A stretch of DNA of 64,000 bases from Rickettsia canadensis str. McKiel (lineage in GTDB: Bacteria; Pseudomonadota; Alphaproteobacteria; Rickettsiales; Rickettsiaceae), in assembly GCF_000014345.1 (NCBI RefSeq), contig NC_009879.1:124001-188000 (forward strand). The letters run 5' to 3'. Shown piece after piece: positions 1-9,671 of the stretch. The first letter of the stretch is position 1. Every line of letters begins with the position of its first letter. The translations under genes and the position numbers were made by a program. The notes beneath the pieces were generated by a model. The model saw only the letters and a list, made by a program, of their open reading frames with translations, was not told the DNA's origin and ran no database searches.

Positions 1-1743
1 GTAGGCCGGCAGGTTATTAAGGGACGAGATCAGCGTTTTGTAAATTCAGGCAGTACTCACAGTAGTTTTATATATTATCAAGCAACTAGCGGCGGTACTA
101 TGGATTTTACTAGTGATTGGTCGTCTACTGGAATGTTTGATAAGTCAGTTTTAATGAGTGATTGGAGCCGAAATTATTCTGGTGATTATAATAGGTTTGT
201 AAATGATATAAATAAGAATGATTGGTCAGCTAATTTTTTATATTTCGGTCGTTATGTGATGATTGTGGAAATAGGTAACGGGACAAATTCAATTAGTCCG
301 GGTGATCACCAAAATATAAAGTTAGAATATTTAATTACACCAAATGGTACGTTACCTGATTCATCTGTTCGCGGTATGCCGGTAGATTATAACTTTGCGA
401 CTGATGCACTGCAAGATGGATATTTATGGTTAAGGGTGGTAAATCCTAATAGTAATATACAAGGGGTAGTTAGTGTAAATTATGCTAATTATACTGGTAC
501 AACTTGGTTTTCTGATATAGTATATTACGGTGTTATTAAACCTATTACCGATCAGTTTAGAACTTTTAGTCAAAACTTTTATATTAAGTTAGTGAAAAAT
601 TCTGCAGTGCAGAATATAGCTAAAGCTGCATTAACCCTTTATGTTACTATATTTGGCCTAATGTTTGTTGCTGGAGCATTAAAATTAACTGCTGTAGAAG
701 TAATAACACGTATATGCAAAATAGCTATAGTAGCTTTTTTACTTAGAGAAGAAAGTTGGGATTTCTTTAATACATATTTTTTTAGTGTATTTACTAACGC
801 TATTGATTTTTTTGTAACTAACGTAGTAGGTGCTACAAGCTCTAGATCTAATATTTTTGGTTTTATTGATCCTATATTTGATAAATATACTAACGGTAGG
901 ATTTGGGGACTACTATTTATTGAATTATTGCAAATACATAATGGTTTAGCATTTATCTCTGTTATAACCATTTATTCTCTTATCACTTATTTTAGAGCTA
1001 TTTTAGAAGTTATAATAGGCTATGTTATTGCATTCGTAGGGGTAACTGTTATGATTTCATTAGCACCGTTTTTCATAATATTAATGTTATTTGAAAAAAC
1101 TAAGAGTTTATTTGATAACTGGATATCAATATTGCTTAGCTATGTAGTGCAGCCGACAATATTATTAATTTTCTTTTTATTGATAGATCAGGTTTTATCT
1201 GAACAGCTTTTAAAAGTAGTAGTTAGAGCCTGTTGGGATACTCTTATACCAATAAAAATAGGGCTTGATTTAACACATCTCGGTATTCCGATCAATTTCT
1301 CTTTTACATTGCCGTTCTTACCCGGAATACCTTTCTTTGTACCAGATGTTCCGGAAATTAGTAGCTCGAATATTTTAACGAACAATGCTAATACTTTCTT
1401 AGTATTATTTACTACGGCTTTATTATTTTATTCATATTGTCTGATGTCATATGGTTTAGTAACTTTTGTAAATGTAGTAGTCGGAATGCTTACAAATGTT
1501 ACACCAGCACGAATATCAGGAAATTATCAAGAACGTTCTGATCCTGTGGGAGCCATTATGCATGATATAGATTCGGTAACAAAACCAATTAAAAAGACTA
1601 CAATAGTTCCAGCTAGAGTTTTCAAAGACAAGATAATTGATCAAAATTATAAAGCTAGAAAACCCGAAGGAGGTGGTGAGTATACAAATAAATTCCTTGC
1701 CGAGCGTAATGACAGAAAAAAAGAGGAAGAGGTGAGAAAGTAA
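1..1743 (+). CDS. rvhB6d: VirB6-family T4SS inner-membrane protein, probable RvhB6d (5' partial)
   Basis: Probable polytopic channel component of the rickettsial vir homologue (rvh) type IV secretion system. An ATG lies at position 100, but the frame is open back to base 1, so the gene starts outside the window and at least 580 codons are visible. After a hydrophilic, presumably extracytoplasmic segment come clustered hydrophobic helices. Counting from the ATG at 100 they lie roughly at residues 172-192, 283-330, 341-362 and 428-462, the pattern of the TrbL/VirB6 domain. The last ~80 residues are charged. The next gene is a larger VirB6-like protein in the same orientation. Rickettsiae carry five such genes (rvhB6a-e) in tandem, and this position fits B6d. 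The family assignment is firm; the letter is inferred from order. The 108-bp gap to the next gene holds palindrome remnants. Confidence 0.85.
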   Translation, partial: VGRQVIKGRDQRFVNSGSTHSSFIYYQATSGGTMDFTSDWSSTGMFDKSVLMSDWSRNYSGDYNRFVNDINKNDWSANFLYFGRYVMIVEIGNGTNSISPGDHQNIKLEYLITPNGTLPDSSVRGMPVDYNFATDALQDGYLWLRVVNPNSNIQGVVSVNYANYTGTTWFSDIVYYGVIKPITDQFRTFSQNFYIKLVKNSAVQNIAKAALTLYVTIFGLMFVAGALKLTAVEVITRICKIAIVAFLLREESWDFFNTYFFSVFTNAIDFFVTNVVGATSSRSNIFGFIDPIFDKYTNGRIWGLLFIELLQIHNGLAFISVITIYSLITYFRAILEVIIGYVIAFVGVTVMISLAPFFIILMLFEKTKSLFDNWISILLSYVVQPTILLIFFLLIDQVLSEQLLKVVVRACWDTLIPIKIGLDLTHLGIPINFSFTLPFLPGIPFFVPDVPEISSSNILTNNANTFLVLFTTALLFYSYCLMSYGLVTFVNVVVGMLTNVTPARISGNYQERSDPVGAIMHDIDSVTKPIKKTTIVPARVFKDKIIDQNYKARKPEGGGEYTNKFLAERNDRKKEEEVRK

Positions 1744-1753
1744 ATAAATTGTC

Positions 1754-1778
1754 ATACCGCGACTCTTGATTGCGGTAT
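1754..1778. repeat. Short palindrome between rvhB6 paralogues
   Basis: A 7-bp perfect stem (ATACCGC / GCGGTAT) directly follows the stop of the first VirB6-like gene. It resembles an arm of the GTCATACCG-type palindromes scattered through the window. No clear U-tract follows, so I do not call a terminator. Confidence 0.4.
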
Positions 1779-1851
1779 CTATTATAAAAATTAAAAATAA
1801 CTGTCTTTAAAGATGTTGTGATCAAGTCACAGCATGATGAAATAACTTGAA

Positions 1852-4800
1852 ATGAACAAAAATATTTTTATTACATTATTAATATCGCTATTGTTGCTTT
1901 CCAGTTGTACCGGTGATACTTGCATTGACCCTGATGATTTCGGTTTTATCAAATTTAATATCTCTTCTAGATATGATTTGGAAGAGATTACTTCAAGACA
2001 GGAAGGAGATCAGGTAGCACCATGGCGTAATAGTGCTTATAAAGTAAACGGTTATCCTTTAACCGTTATGGTAAGACCGTGGAGTTATATACTTGGCGAT
2101 AAAAATACTTCAGGTCAGTTATCTGCATGGTGTCCATGGTATGGTCAAAAAAATGATACAACTACTTTGGCTGCTTTGTGCGTTAAGCTACAACCGTGTC
2201 TTTTTATAGATAATGATATGTGTAGACCTAGTCCTATAAATCAAAATGATGCTGCTATTTATAATGCTCCATGTATCATGACAAACGGTGTAGGACTTTA
2301 TTTTCTTATTGCCGCTAAAAATACCGATCCTAATATTTCGCCCGATTCACAGCGTAAACCGCAAGGTATAACTCAGCATTTAGGAGAACCGCCTCCAAAT
2401 AACGATTATGCATTTTATAGTATTAGTAGTACAGGACAATTTTTAAAAGCCGGCGGTATAAATTATCAATATAAAGGTGAGGATAAGTCAAAATATGCTC
2501 AATGTCCTCTTTATTTTAAGATTATAGATAAATTTTATAATGATAATAGTGGGCAATATAGATTAGTGATAAAGTCTGGAATTAGTGATACTAGACCTGA
2601 CCCATTACAATTTTTAACGAATTTGATAAAAAAAGTATTATTTGGTACTAGTGATCAAGATCACGGCATTGTAAGAAAAGTTTATACACAAATAATTGAT
2701 ACTTCTGGTTATAGAATGAGTGTCTCGGCTATTTTAACTCTATATATAATGTTTACGGGCTTTTCCTTTTTAATAGGTAATATAAACCTTACTCATGTTG
2801 AACTTATAATTAGAATATTAAAAGTTAGTATAGTCTCAATATTATTAAGTACGGATAAAGCTTGGACATTTTTTCATGATTATTTATTTGTATTTTTTAT
2901 TGATGGAGTTCAGCAAATACTGCAAATAATTAATGAGGCTTCTGCTAACGGGCCAGGTTCTCAAACCTTGCTTGGGTTACTTATTGCTCCTCAAACTTTA
3001 TCTAAATTATTTTCTTTACTGTTTGTTGATTGGCTTGGCTTTATATACATCATTCTATATTTTATAGCTCTGTATTTTATTTTCTTGCTTATATTTAAAG
3101 CTACTATTATCTATCTAACTGCTCTTATAATTATCGGTATGATTATAACTATGGGACCGATATTTATTTGCTTCATGTTGTTTAATATCACTCGTTCGTT
3201 ATTTGAGAATTGGTTAAGGCAATTAATATCATATGCAATACAACCTCTAATCTTATTCGCTGGTATTGCTTTTATTTCAATGATCATCAGAACCGAAATA
3301 TATTCAACGCTTGGTTTTGCAGTATGTAAACATGATTTTCCTAATTTAGGTCCGATAAATGAAATATTTGGTAGTTTCCTTGAGGATATAGATCCAAGTC
3401 TTGGTAATTCAATATTTTATTGGTGGTTCCCCGTACCAATGAAAGGGGGTATAAATAATTTCCACAAAGCAAAGATATTAGTTCCTGAAGATCATATAAG
3501 AGATGACGGTAAGCATTGCGCTGCGTATGAGTGTATAGATGAACGCTATATTGAGTTACCGTTTTTAGATTTAGTTAAAGATGCAAAAAGAATTAGTAAT
3601 TTTATAAATGGGAAATTTGTCCAACTTGACGGGATATTATTGATTTTTGTGTCTATTTATTTACTAAGTAAATTTAATGATATTGCTATATCGACAGCAG
3701 CATTTATTGCCGGTACTTCGGGTAATTTAACAGACATACAAAAAGTTAATCAGCAATCTGCATCACTTGCAACGAAGCAAATGAATAGACCACTAAATTA
3801 TGTGGCTAAGACATTAAGTGCACCTGTAACTACCCGTGTAAGTGCAAAGTTGGAGGAAACAAGTATGTTTTTTGCCGCGAAATTTGAAAATATGATGATG
3901 AGAAGACTTGAAAATCAAGCCCTTGGTTCTGCTGCTAACAAAGCCGTACAAAATGAAGTTAAGAGGAAATACGGTATAGATTCTAAAGATGTAAAAATGA
4001 ATGCTATTACGGATTATGAAAACAGTATTTCAGGATTATTAGAGAATTTACCTAAAGGGAATGAATTAAAAGCGAAAGAACTATCACAAATGAAATTTAC
4101 TCAGCTTCGAGATAAAATTGCTGAAAATAAATATGGAGTGAAAGATTACGACTCTTTAAGTAAAGAACAAAAAACTGAGCTTGATAAGTTATTAAAAGAT
4201 GCTAACTTACGTGAACTAGCTAGTGATGCAAACTTTACTAGAGATTATCAAAAAGCTTATAAAGATGCTCATCAAGATATGTCAGGGCGAGGAATAGGTT
4301 TATTTGGTAAGAATATAGGAGTATTAAGAAGTTGGCAAGAGATGCAGCATCGGGTTAAATCTAAGAGGGCTTTAAAAGAACAAAAACGTGTAGGTATAGG
4401 TGAAAAAATATATGCTGGTTATACAGGAATAACAAGAGCTGCTTTAACTGCAATAGTTGGTAAAGATTTACGTGATGCTTATGAGGGTAATCTAACTAGT
4501 GCTGAATGGCATGATTTTGAATATAACGATCCAAGACTGAGAACTTATAGTGAAAAATTAAAAGATGAAGAAAAAGTACGAGAATTTCAAGAGCTTCAAA
4601 TGCATATTAATAAGGAAACGCTAGCTGCTCAAGCAGATGTGTTATCACCGGAATATCTAGCAAGACTAGAGCAAACAGGTAGACAGAGTGATGTGGAATA
4701 TTATCAAGAATTAGCTCAAAGAAAGCTAATTCATGAGGTACGTAGTAGGTTATCCGAGGAAGATGATCCGGTCATGATGGGTGACAGATTTATGCGTGAG

Positions 4801-5292
4801 AAAGCTACTGATTCTCAGATGCGGGATATGATAGATAACGCTCATAGAAAATATGTACAATTTATAGATGAAGATCGATATATTCGTCGTCAAGAGTATT
4901 ATGATATTATGCACGAGAAAGCCCAGGAAAATTTAGAACAAACTTATAAAGAGCTTAAAGATCATTTCAAAAGAGATGATATCAAGCTCGAAGAAATGCC
5001 GGTATTAATAGCACAAAAGTTCAAAGATACTGACGGGGGAGCTGAAATAGACAAAAAGATTACAGAAGAGATTAATAACTTTAATGCTAATGTTAACAAT
5101 TACGAATATAGTACTGAAGTACTAAATAAAATAGAGGATAGAAAGCAAGTTATTACCGATGAAGTAAATGCTCAGATCAATCAGATTAATAAATATAGGG
5201 AAAATGCAAAAATGCAAACCTATGTAAAACCTATAGTAAATAAAGGCAGAAAACTAAGAAAATTAGAAGATCATTTGAGAAATATGAAGTAG
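1852..5292 (+). CDS. rvhB6e: VirB6-family T4SS lipoprotein-like protein, probable RvhB6e
   Basis: Large (1146 aa) VirB6-like component of the rvh type IV secretion system. The N-terminus is a hydrophobic signal followed by a lipobox (LLSSC, Cys19), so a lipoprotein signal is likely. Residues ~20-280 are a cysteine-containing, presumably periplasmic domain. Residues ~285-640 hold the hydrophobic VirB6/TrbL-type segments, including a stretch like that of the preceding paralogue (LTLYIMFTGF). Residues ~640-1146 are highly charged and probably coiled-coil. VirB6 of Agrobacterium is only about 300 aa, so both soluble extensions are a rickettsial elaboration. No intact gene follows for 3 kb. Class is confident; the 'e' label comes from being last in the row. 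Confidence 0.85.
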   Translation: MNKNIFITLLISLLLLSSCTGDTCIDPDDFGFIKFNISSRYDLEEITSRQEGDQVAPWRNSAYKVNGYPLTVMVRPWSYILGDKNTSGQLSAWCPWYGQKNDTTTLAALCVKLQPCLFIDNDMCRPSPINQNDAAIYNAPCIMTNGVGLYFLIAAKNTDPNISPDSQRKPQGITQHLGEPPPNNDYAFYSISSTGQFLKAGGINYQYKGEDKSKYAQCPLYFKIIDKFYNDNSGQYRLVIKSGISDTRPDPLQFLTNLIKKVLFGTSDQDHGIVRKVYTQIIDTSGYRMSVSAILTLYIMFTGFSFLIGNINLTHVELIIRILKVSIVSILLSTDKAWTFFHDYLFVFFIDGVQQILQIINEASANGPGSQTLLGLLIAPQTLSKLFSLLFVDWLGFIYIILYFIALYFIFLLIFKATIIYLTALIIIGMIITMGPIFICFMLFNITRSLFENWLRQLISYAIQPLILFAGIAFISMIIRTEIYSTLGFAVCKHDFPNLGPINEIFGSFLEDIDPSLGNSIFYWWFPVPMKGGINNFHKAKILVPEDHIRDDGKHCAAYECIDERYIELPFLDLVKDAKRISNFINGKFVQLDGILLIFVSIYLLSKFNDIAISTAAFIAGTSGNLTDIQKVNQQSASLATKQMNRPLNYVAKTLSAPVTTRVSAKLEETSMFFAAKFENMMMRRLENQALGSAANKAVQNEVKRKYGIDSKDVKMNAITDYENSISGLLENLPKGNELKAKELSQMKFTQLRDKIAENKYGVKDYDSLSKEQKTELDKLLKDANLRELASDANFTRDYQKAYKDAHQDMSGRGIGLFGKNIGVLRSWQEMQHRVKSKRALKEQKRVGIGEKIYAGYTGITRAALTAIVGKDLRDAYEGNLTSAEWHDFEYNDPRLRTYSEKLKDEEKVREFQELQMHINKETLAAQADVLSPEYLARLEQTGRQSDVEYYQELAQRKLIHEVRSRLSEEDDPVMMGDRFMREKATDSQMRDMIDNAHRKYVQFIDEDRYIRRQEYYDIMHEKAQENLEQTYKELKDHFKRDDIKLEEMPVLIAQKFKDTDGGAEIDKKITEEINNFNANVNNYEYSTEVLNKIEDRKQVITDEVNAQINQINKYRENAKMQTYVKPIVNKGRKLRKLEDHLRNMK

Positions 5293-5343
5293 TAAAAATA
5301 TAGGATTTTTGTTTGTGCTGTAATAATATTATAATGTATTATT

Positions 5344-5575
5344 ATGAATAAAGCAAAGATATTTATGAATGGTCAAAGTCAAGCAGTAAGATGACCTAAG
5401 GAATTTTGTTTTTTAGCTCAAGAAGTAAGCATCATTCTTTTAGGAACAGTATTACAGCCAATATTAAAAACATAGGAGAAAGTATTTGATGCAATAAAAC
5501 CTACAGAGGTGATTTTTCCCTGAAGGAAGAAAGGATTTGCCACTACAACAACGAAACTGGGAATTATTTAAATGA
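5344..5575 (+). pseudogene. vapB: Remnant of a VapB-type antitoxin gene
   Basis: Translation from the ATG at 5344 begins MNKAKIFMNGQSQAVR, the start of AbrB/SpoVT-fold VapB antitoxins. It hits a TGA where Leu is usual (before PKEF). After a frameshift near 5515 the C-terminal VapB-like end is readable (PEGRKDLPLQQRNWELF, stop at 5573). The stop overlaps the ATG of the vapC remnant (ATGA), the usual coupled toxin-antitoxin layout. At least one stop and one frameshift make it a pseudogene. Confidence 0.75.
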
Positions 5576-5949
5576 TTTACATGTTAGATACAAACGTTTA
5601 TATTTAAGTAATGGATAAAAAACTTATAACTTACTTACAAAAGCTTAAAATAGTTGAAAAAATAATTCTGTAGTTATTCCTTCTATAGTATTAGCTCCAA
5701 TATGGAGTATCTAATGCAAGTAATCAGAATAAAAAACAAATTAACTTAGACGCTTTTTAAAATAAAGTTGAAGTAATAAGTTTCTCTGCAAAGAGTGCAT
5801 TTTACTATGGCAAATTGAGAAGTATCTTAGAGAAGAAAGGAACAATAATAGTGAGTAATGACTTACTTATTGTAAGTAATATTCTAGCTGGGAATACAAC
5901 TTTCATCACTAATAATATAGAAGAATTTAAGTGTATACCTAAAATTTAA
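5572..5949 (+). pseudogene. vapC: Remnant of a VapC-type PIN-domain toxin gene
   Basis: The start reads MIYMLDTNVYI, the first acidic motif of PIN-domain ribonucleases, followed at once by a stop. Later pieces in shifted frames read like the middle (VIPSIVLA) and end (SNDLLIVSNILAGNTTFITN, then NIEEF) of VapC. The second acidic region is partly kept but the frame is broken at least twice. It overlaps the vapB remnant by 4 bp. The toxin cannot be made from this copy. Confidence 0.75.
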
Positions 5950-6165
5950 TTTTAGAAAATTGGGATAAATAAAAAATAGTAGATGAAGTTTAATTTGAAA
6001 AAGAGCAAGGAGTATAATATAAGGTGAGTATCAATTAAACGTTCAGCACACCGCAGATCTTATAAAGCCAAATTTTTAAGTGCAACGTATATACACTGTT
6101 GCGAAAATTTCCTATTGGTTTATAGAGAAACAACATATAATAATGTTTCACCGCATTTAATGAGA

Positions 6166-7128
6166 CTTTTTTAGATGTGATTCTAGCTAAGAAATTAGGT
6201 ACTAATTACACTCCTCGAAAAGAAATTAACGATCCTGATTTTGACAGAGAATCAGCAAAGCATTTCATCGATCTATTACTTAGAGCCGATGGCTTTAAGC
6301 CTGTAAAACTGCAGTAGTGCATCCGATCAATAAAGAATCATTACTCGGTTCAGTTAGAGCAGCACAAATTTAATGTAATAAAACTAGTTTTAATTGGACC
6401 TCAACATAAAATAGAAGCAGAAGTTAATAATGTTGATCTTGACGATTATCAAGTAATTAATGTTGAGCATAGTTACGATGAAGCAGCAAAAAAGCCTTAG
6501 AACTTGCAAAGAAAAGAGGCAGCTCTCATGAAAGAATCCTTGCATAATGATGAGCTGTGTCTACAGTAGTTCATAAAGAAAGTGGTCTGTGTACCTAATG
6601 CTGTATAAGTCATGCTTTCCTAATCGCAGTCGCTACTTTTTCAAAGCCGTTGATATTACCGATACTGCCTATTAATATTTGTCCTACTCTAGAAGATAAG
6701 CGTGATATAGTACAGAATTCTATTGATTTAACGCATATGATCAAAGAAGATAAAGAAAAGTTTAGAGTAGCAGTATTATAGCAGTTGAGACGGTGACTTC
6801 TGCAATGCCTACAACCATTGATATTGCTGCTTTATCAAAAATGGCAGATTGCGGACAGATCACGAATGCTATAGTTGATGGACCGCTTGCATTGTAGAAG
6901 CAAAAGGTATTAGCTCTTCAGTTTCAGAAAATATTAGTAGTACCAGATCTTGAGTCAGGCAATATGCGTGCAAAGCAGCTAAAATATTTGGATCAGGCCG
7001 TTATGACAGGTATTGTACTTGAAACACGTCGATTATTCTAACAAGAGCCGATCCTATGGATATGCGTGTTATTTCCTGTTGTACTTGCTTTGTGTATTTA
7101 TAATCATACCAAAGGCAAAGTTTTACCT
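6166..7128 (+). pseudogene. pta: Decayed phosphate acetyltransferase gene (pta-like)
   Basis: No long frame is open, but consecutive pieces in changing frames read as a Pta/Ptb-family acyltransferase. Examples are a block with KEINDPDFDRESAKHFIDLL at ~6215, a KESLLGSVRAAQ block at ~6330, LIGPQHKIEAEVNN at ~6395, TLEDKRDIVQNSIDLTHM at ~6690, AVETVTSAMPTTIDIAALSK at ~6780, and ILTRADPMDMRVISC near 7035. At least five frameshifts or stops lie between them. Such enzymes interconvert acetyl-CoA and acetyl phosphate, and ackA remnants follow directly. The 5' boundary is unclear: 5950-6165 is AT-rich, with only short uninterpretable fragments. Some bacteria fuse this domain to a MaoC-type hydratase; I cannot tell whether one was present. 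Confidence 0.75.
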
Positions 7129-7134
7129 ATTTAA

Positions 7135-8165
7135 ACAGGTAAAAAAGATGTTATTTTTATAGCTAATTCCAGTTCATATAGTTTAAAAATTTCTATTTTT
7201 GAAATTCAGAATAAAAAAGTTAAGGATAAATATTTTTGTAGAAAAAAAATGACAATAAAATACTATTCCACATCAACAAAAATCGTGAGTCTACTACAGA
7301 TATCACCGGTGATCCTATTAAAGGAATGATTGATCTTTTTGAAGATGTATAGGAAAAGCAAGAAAACCTAAATTTAATTACAACTGGTTACTGTATTGTC
7401 TATCTATGGCGAGAAAAATTTTTAATAAACCGTTGATTGTTAATGAAAAAGTTAGTGAAGTTAAGAGCATTAATATCCTTAAGTCCCTTGCATCAACCTT
7501 ATAATGTGTAGGTATTGGTTTTTAGAAATACAAAGAAGTCTCACATATAGCCTGTTTTGATATGTCGTTTCATTCTACCTATTCGCCTATTACAAAAGTT
7601 TCCGATTTACCGAAAAATATTATGATAAAGGGAGCATTCTCAGTTTAACAAGTTCCATGGGCTTTAGTAGCTGTACTTGATGGTGTGTGATGCTGGGTAC
7701 AAGAACAGGTAACCTTGATCCTGGATTAGTGTTTTATATTTTATTGATTATGCGAAAATGAACATGCAAGAAGTAACCAAGTTATTATATAAGAAATCAT
7801 GGTTACTAGGTGTGTATGTAGGATGAAAGCTCCGATATATGTACTTTACTTGTAAGCAATTCGCCAGATGCTAAATTCGCTATAAATTTATTCGTCTATT
7901 GTATCCAATTTGAAATAGGTAAGCTAACTGCTGCACTTGAGGGGCTTGATTGCTTAATTTTTACTGCTGGTGTTGGTCAAAATTCTGCCGTAATACGTGC
8001 AATGATTACTAAAAAATTTTCGTGGTTAGACATTAAAAATTAAAATAGATGATGCAAAAAACCAAAAAAACGATTATAAGTACTAAAGATAGCAGAATTA
8101 AAGTCTTCGCTGTACTGATGAATGAAGAGCTAATCCTCGCTGAGGAAGTGATGAAGTTTTTATAA
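7135..8165 (+). pseudogene. ackA: Decayed acetate kinase gene
   Basis: Pieces of an acetate kinase are readable in several frames. The N-terminus (DVIFIANSSSYSLKISIF) shows the beginning of the family's phosphate motif, where NAGSSSLK is usual. A middle block reads ARKIFNKPLIVNEKVSE, and a later stretch contains GTRTGNLDP, the family's second signature region. The C-terminal half includes IGKLTAALEGLDCLIFTAGV and ends EEVMKFL before TAA at 8163. Many stops and frameshifts interrupt it. Acetate kinase makes ATP and acetate from acetyl phosphate. With pta also dead just upstream, this two-gene pathway is lost at this locus. Confidence 0.8.
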
Positions 8166-8379
8166 TATAAATTGGTTAATCTTTCATTACTTATACATCT
8201 ATTTTTCTTTATTAACTTTTTTTGAAATAAAATATATGCAATTATAAGTATATTTTAACTTAAATTTTGGAGAAAGTTATAGTAGAAAAATTTGATAAAA
8301 AGAAAGTAGAAAAACAAATAAAGGATATAAAAATAATAGGATAAATCCATATTGTGATGCAATAAAGTACGGTTCTAAA

Positions 8380-8664
8380 GTGTATTTTATGAAACAGCAA
8401 ATTATAGCAGAAAAAGCATCTAAAGATTATAATAAAGTATTAGAGATAGACTATAAAGCAGCAAAAGCCGGCATTAAGTTAGATAAAACTGCTATGAGAC
8501 GTTTGGATAAAATAATAAGTACTTGTTTTAAGCAGCTACGCAGAAAAGTGATTTTAAATAATATCAAAGCGATTATGCTTATAGAACGAGTCAATAAAAA
8601 GCTGAAGTATTTAGGAGTGGTGCAACAGTTGCTGCTAGAAAGCAAAAAAAAAAGAAAATTATAA
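8380..8664 (+). CDS. Unrecognised small basic protein, possibly a gene remnant
   Basis: An open frame of 94 codons from GTG (an ATG follows at codon 4) encodes a lysine-rich, helical-looking protein ending in a poly-lysine run (KKKRKL) from an A-tract. I recognise no family. The frame is open without an ATG back to about 8298. A second frame just upstream, preceded by a GGAGAA ribosome-binding-like site near 8269, reads KKKVEKQIKDIK before a stop. This suggests a longer gene broken by a frameshift. The stretch 8166-8297 between ackA and this ORF is AT-rich with nothing else I can identify. Confidence 0.35.
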   Translation: MYFMKQQIIAEKASKDYNKVLEIDYKAAKAGIKLDKTAMRRLDKIISTCFKQLRRKVILNNIKAIMLIERVNKKLKYLGVVQQLLLESKKKRKL

Positions 8665-8710
8665 AGGTAAATTAAAATTATAATTTTATTGTATTAATTA
8701 TCTTAAACGT

Positions 8711-9415
8711 ATGTCTAGGCTTCACGCTACAATCTTAACCATTTTTCCTAAAATGTTTCCTGGGACTTTAGGATATTCTTTAGCAGGGCAAGCACTACAC
8801 AAAAATATTTGGTCATATGACATTATTAATATTCGTGATTTTGGTTTAACTAAGCATAAAAACATTGATGATGCAGCATATGGTGGAGGTGACGGGCTTA
8901 TAATGCGTCCTGATGTTCTAGGGAATAGTATAGATCATGCTTTATCGTTAAATTCTAATGCTAAAATTTACTATCCTTCACCTCGCGGTAGAGTTTTTAC
9001 TCAAAGCTTTGCTAAAGAGATGATAAAAACCAAAAATATCATATTCTTATGCGGACGTTATGAAGGGATTGACGAACGTGTAATTCAAGAGTATAGTATC
9101 ATGGAAATTAGTGTGGGTGACTACATTTTATCCGGTGGAGAAATACCTACCCTTACCATTCTTGATTGCTTAATTAGGCTACTTCCTGGGGTATTGATAA
9201 ATCAAAATACCTTATCTTCTGAGTCTTTTGAAGAAGATGGGGAATTTAAAGGAGGGCTTGAATGTGGTCTATATACAAGACCTGAAGTTTGGCGTGGAAT
9301 AAAAGTACCTGAGATATTATTATCAGGTAATCATAAACTAATTAATGAATGGAAAAGAGAGCAGTCTCGTATGATTACTAAATCACGCCGTCCGGAGTTA
9401 CTTAAAGATTTATAG
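8711..9415 (+). CDS. trmD: tRNA (guanine37-N1)-methyltransferase TrmD
   Basis: SAM-dependent methylation of G37 in tRNAs reading CNN/GNN codons, which prevents frameshifting. The 234-aa product has the expected length. The trefoil-knot SAM-binding segments are visible: [12 protein letters not shown] (about residues 117-128) and [11 protein letters not shown] (about 136-146). The C-terminal tRNA-binding domain includes YTRPEVWRG. In most bacteria trmD sits in rpsP-rimM-trmD-rplS. Here only rplS follows, 256 bp downstream and separated by repeats, so the operon has been dismantled. Confidence 0.96.
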   Translation: MSRLHATILTIFPKMFPGTLGYSLAGQALHKNIWSYDIINIRDFGLTKHKNIDDAAYGGGDGLIMRPDVLGNSIDHALSLNSNAKIYYPSPRGRVFTQSFAKEMIKTKNIIFLCGRYEGIDERVIQEYSIMEISVGDYILSGGEIPTLTILDCLIRLLPGVLINQNTLSSESFEEDGEFKGGLECGLYTRPEVWRGIKVPEILLSGNHKLINEWKREQSRMITKSRRPELLKDL

Positions 9416-9420
9416 AGTGT

Positions 9421-9452
9421 CAATAGCAAATTACTTATGTACATTGCTATTG
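9421..9452. repeat. Small palindrome of the AATAGC family after trmD
   Basis: Perfect 9-bp inverted repeat (CAATAGCAA / TTGCTATTG) five bases after the trmD stop. Similar sequences lie at 9613-9645, 34029, 34178, 51091 and 61071. It may act as a 3' stem-loop of the trmD transcript. Confidence 0.5.
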
Positions 9453-9509
9453 ATTTAGAAATTTTAGAAATCGTGCTTGGATGCTAGTCTTCACCACGAT
9501 AATATTATT

Positions 9510-9645
9510 ATATTTAGTAAAGAATTATAAGTTTTTACTAAAAAATAACATATATAATGAATTTATATAAAAGGTGGAGTTGCCTTTCACCTTTTATATT
9601 CAATATTTTAACCGAATAGCAGATTATGTAATAATTCGCTATTCG
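9510..9645 (-). repeat. ~130-bp dispersed element with 12-bp hairpin, rplS leader copy
   Basis: Read on the minus strand this matches 61070-61197 along most of its length: an AATAGC palindrome (9613-9645), a perfect 12-bp stem (ATATAAAAGGTG 9565-9576 with CACCTTTTATAT 9588-9599, loop 11 nt), and an A+T tail whose ACTTATAATTCTTTAC-like end lies near 9520-9540. It occupies the leader of rplS. The RNA could fold in either orientation. It is an interspersed repeat, not a known ribosomal-protein leader that I can name. Confidence 0.6.
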
Positions 9646-9671
9646 CATTATAGAGATTAAGGAGTTAAATA

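Noticed and set aside
5293-8379. Intact novel gene cassette in the 3-kb gap
   Set aside because: Every recognisable piece belongs to broken vapBC, pta-like or ackA genes; no open frame above 60 codons except the ORF at 8380.
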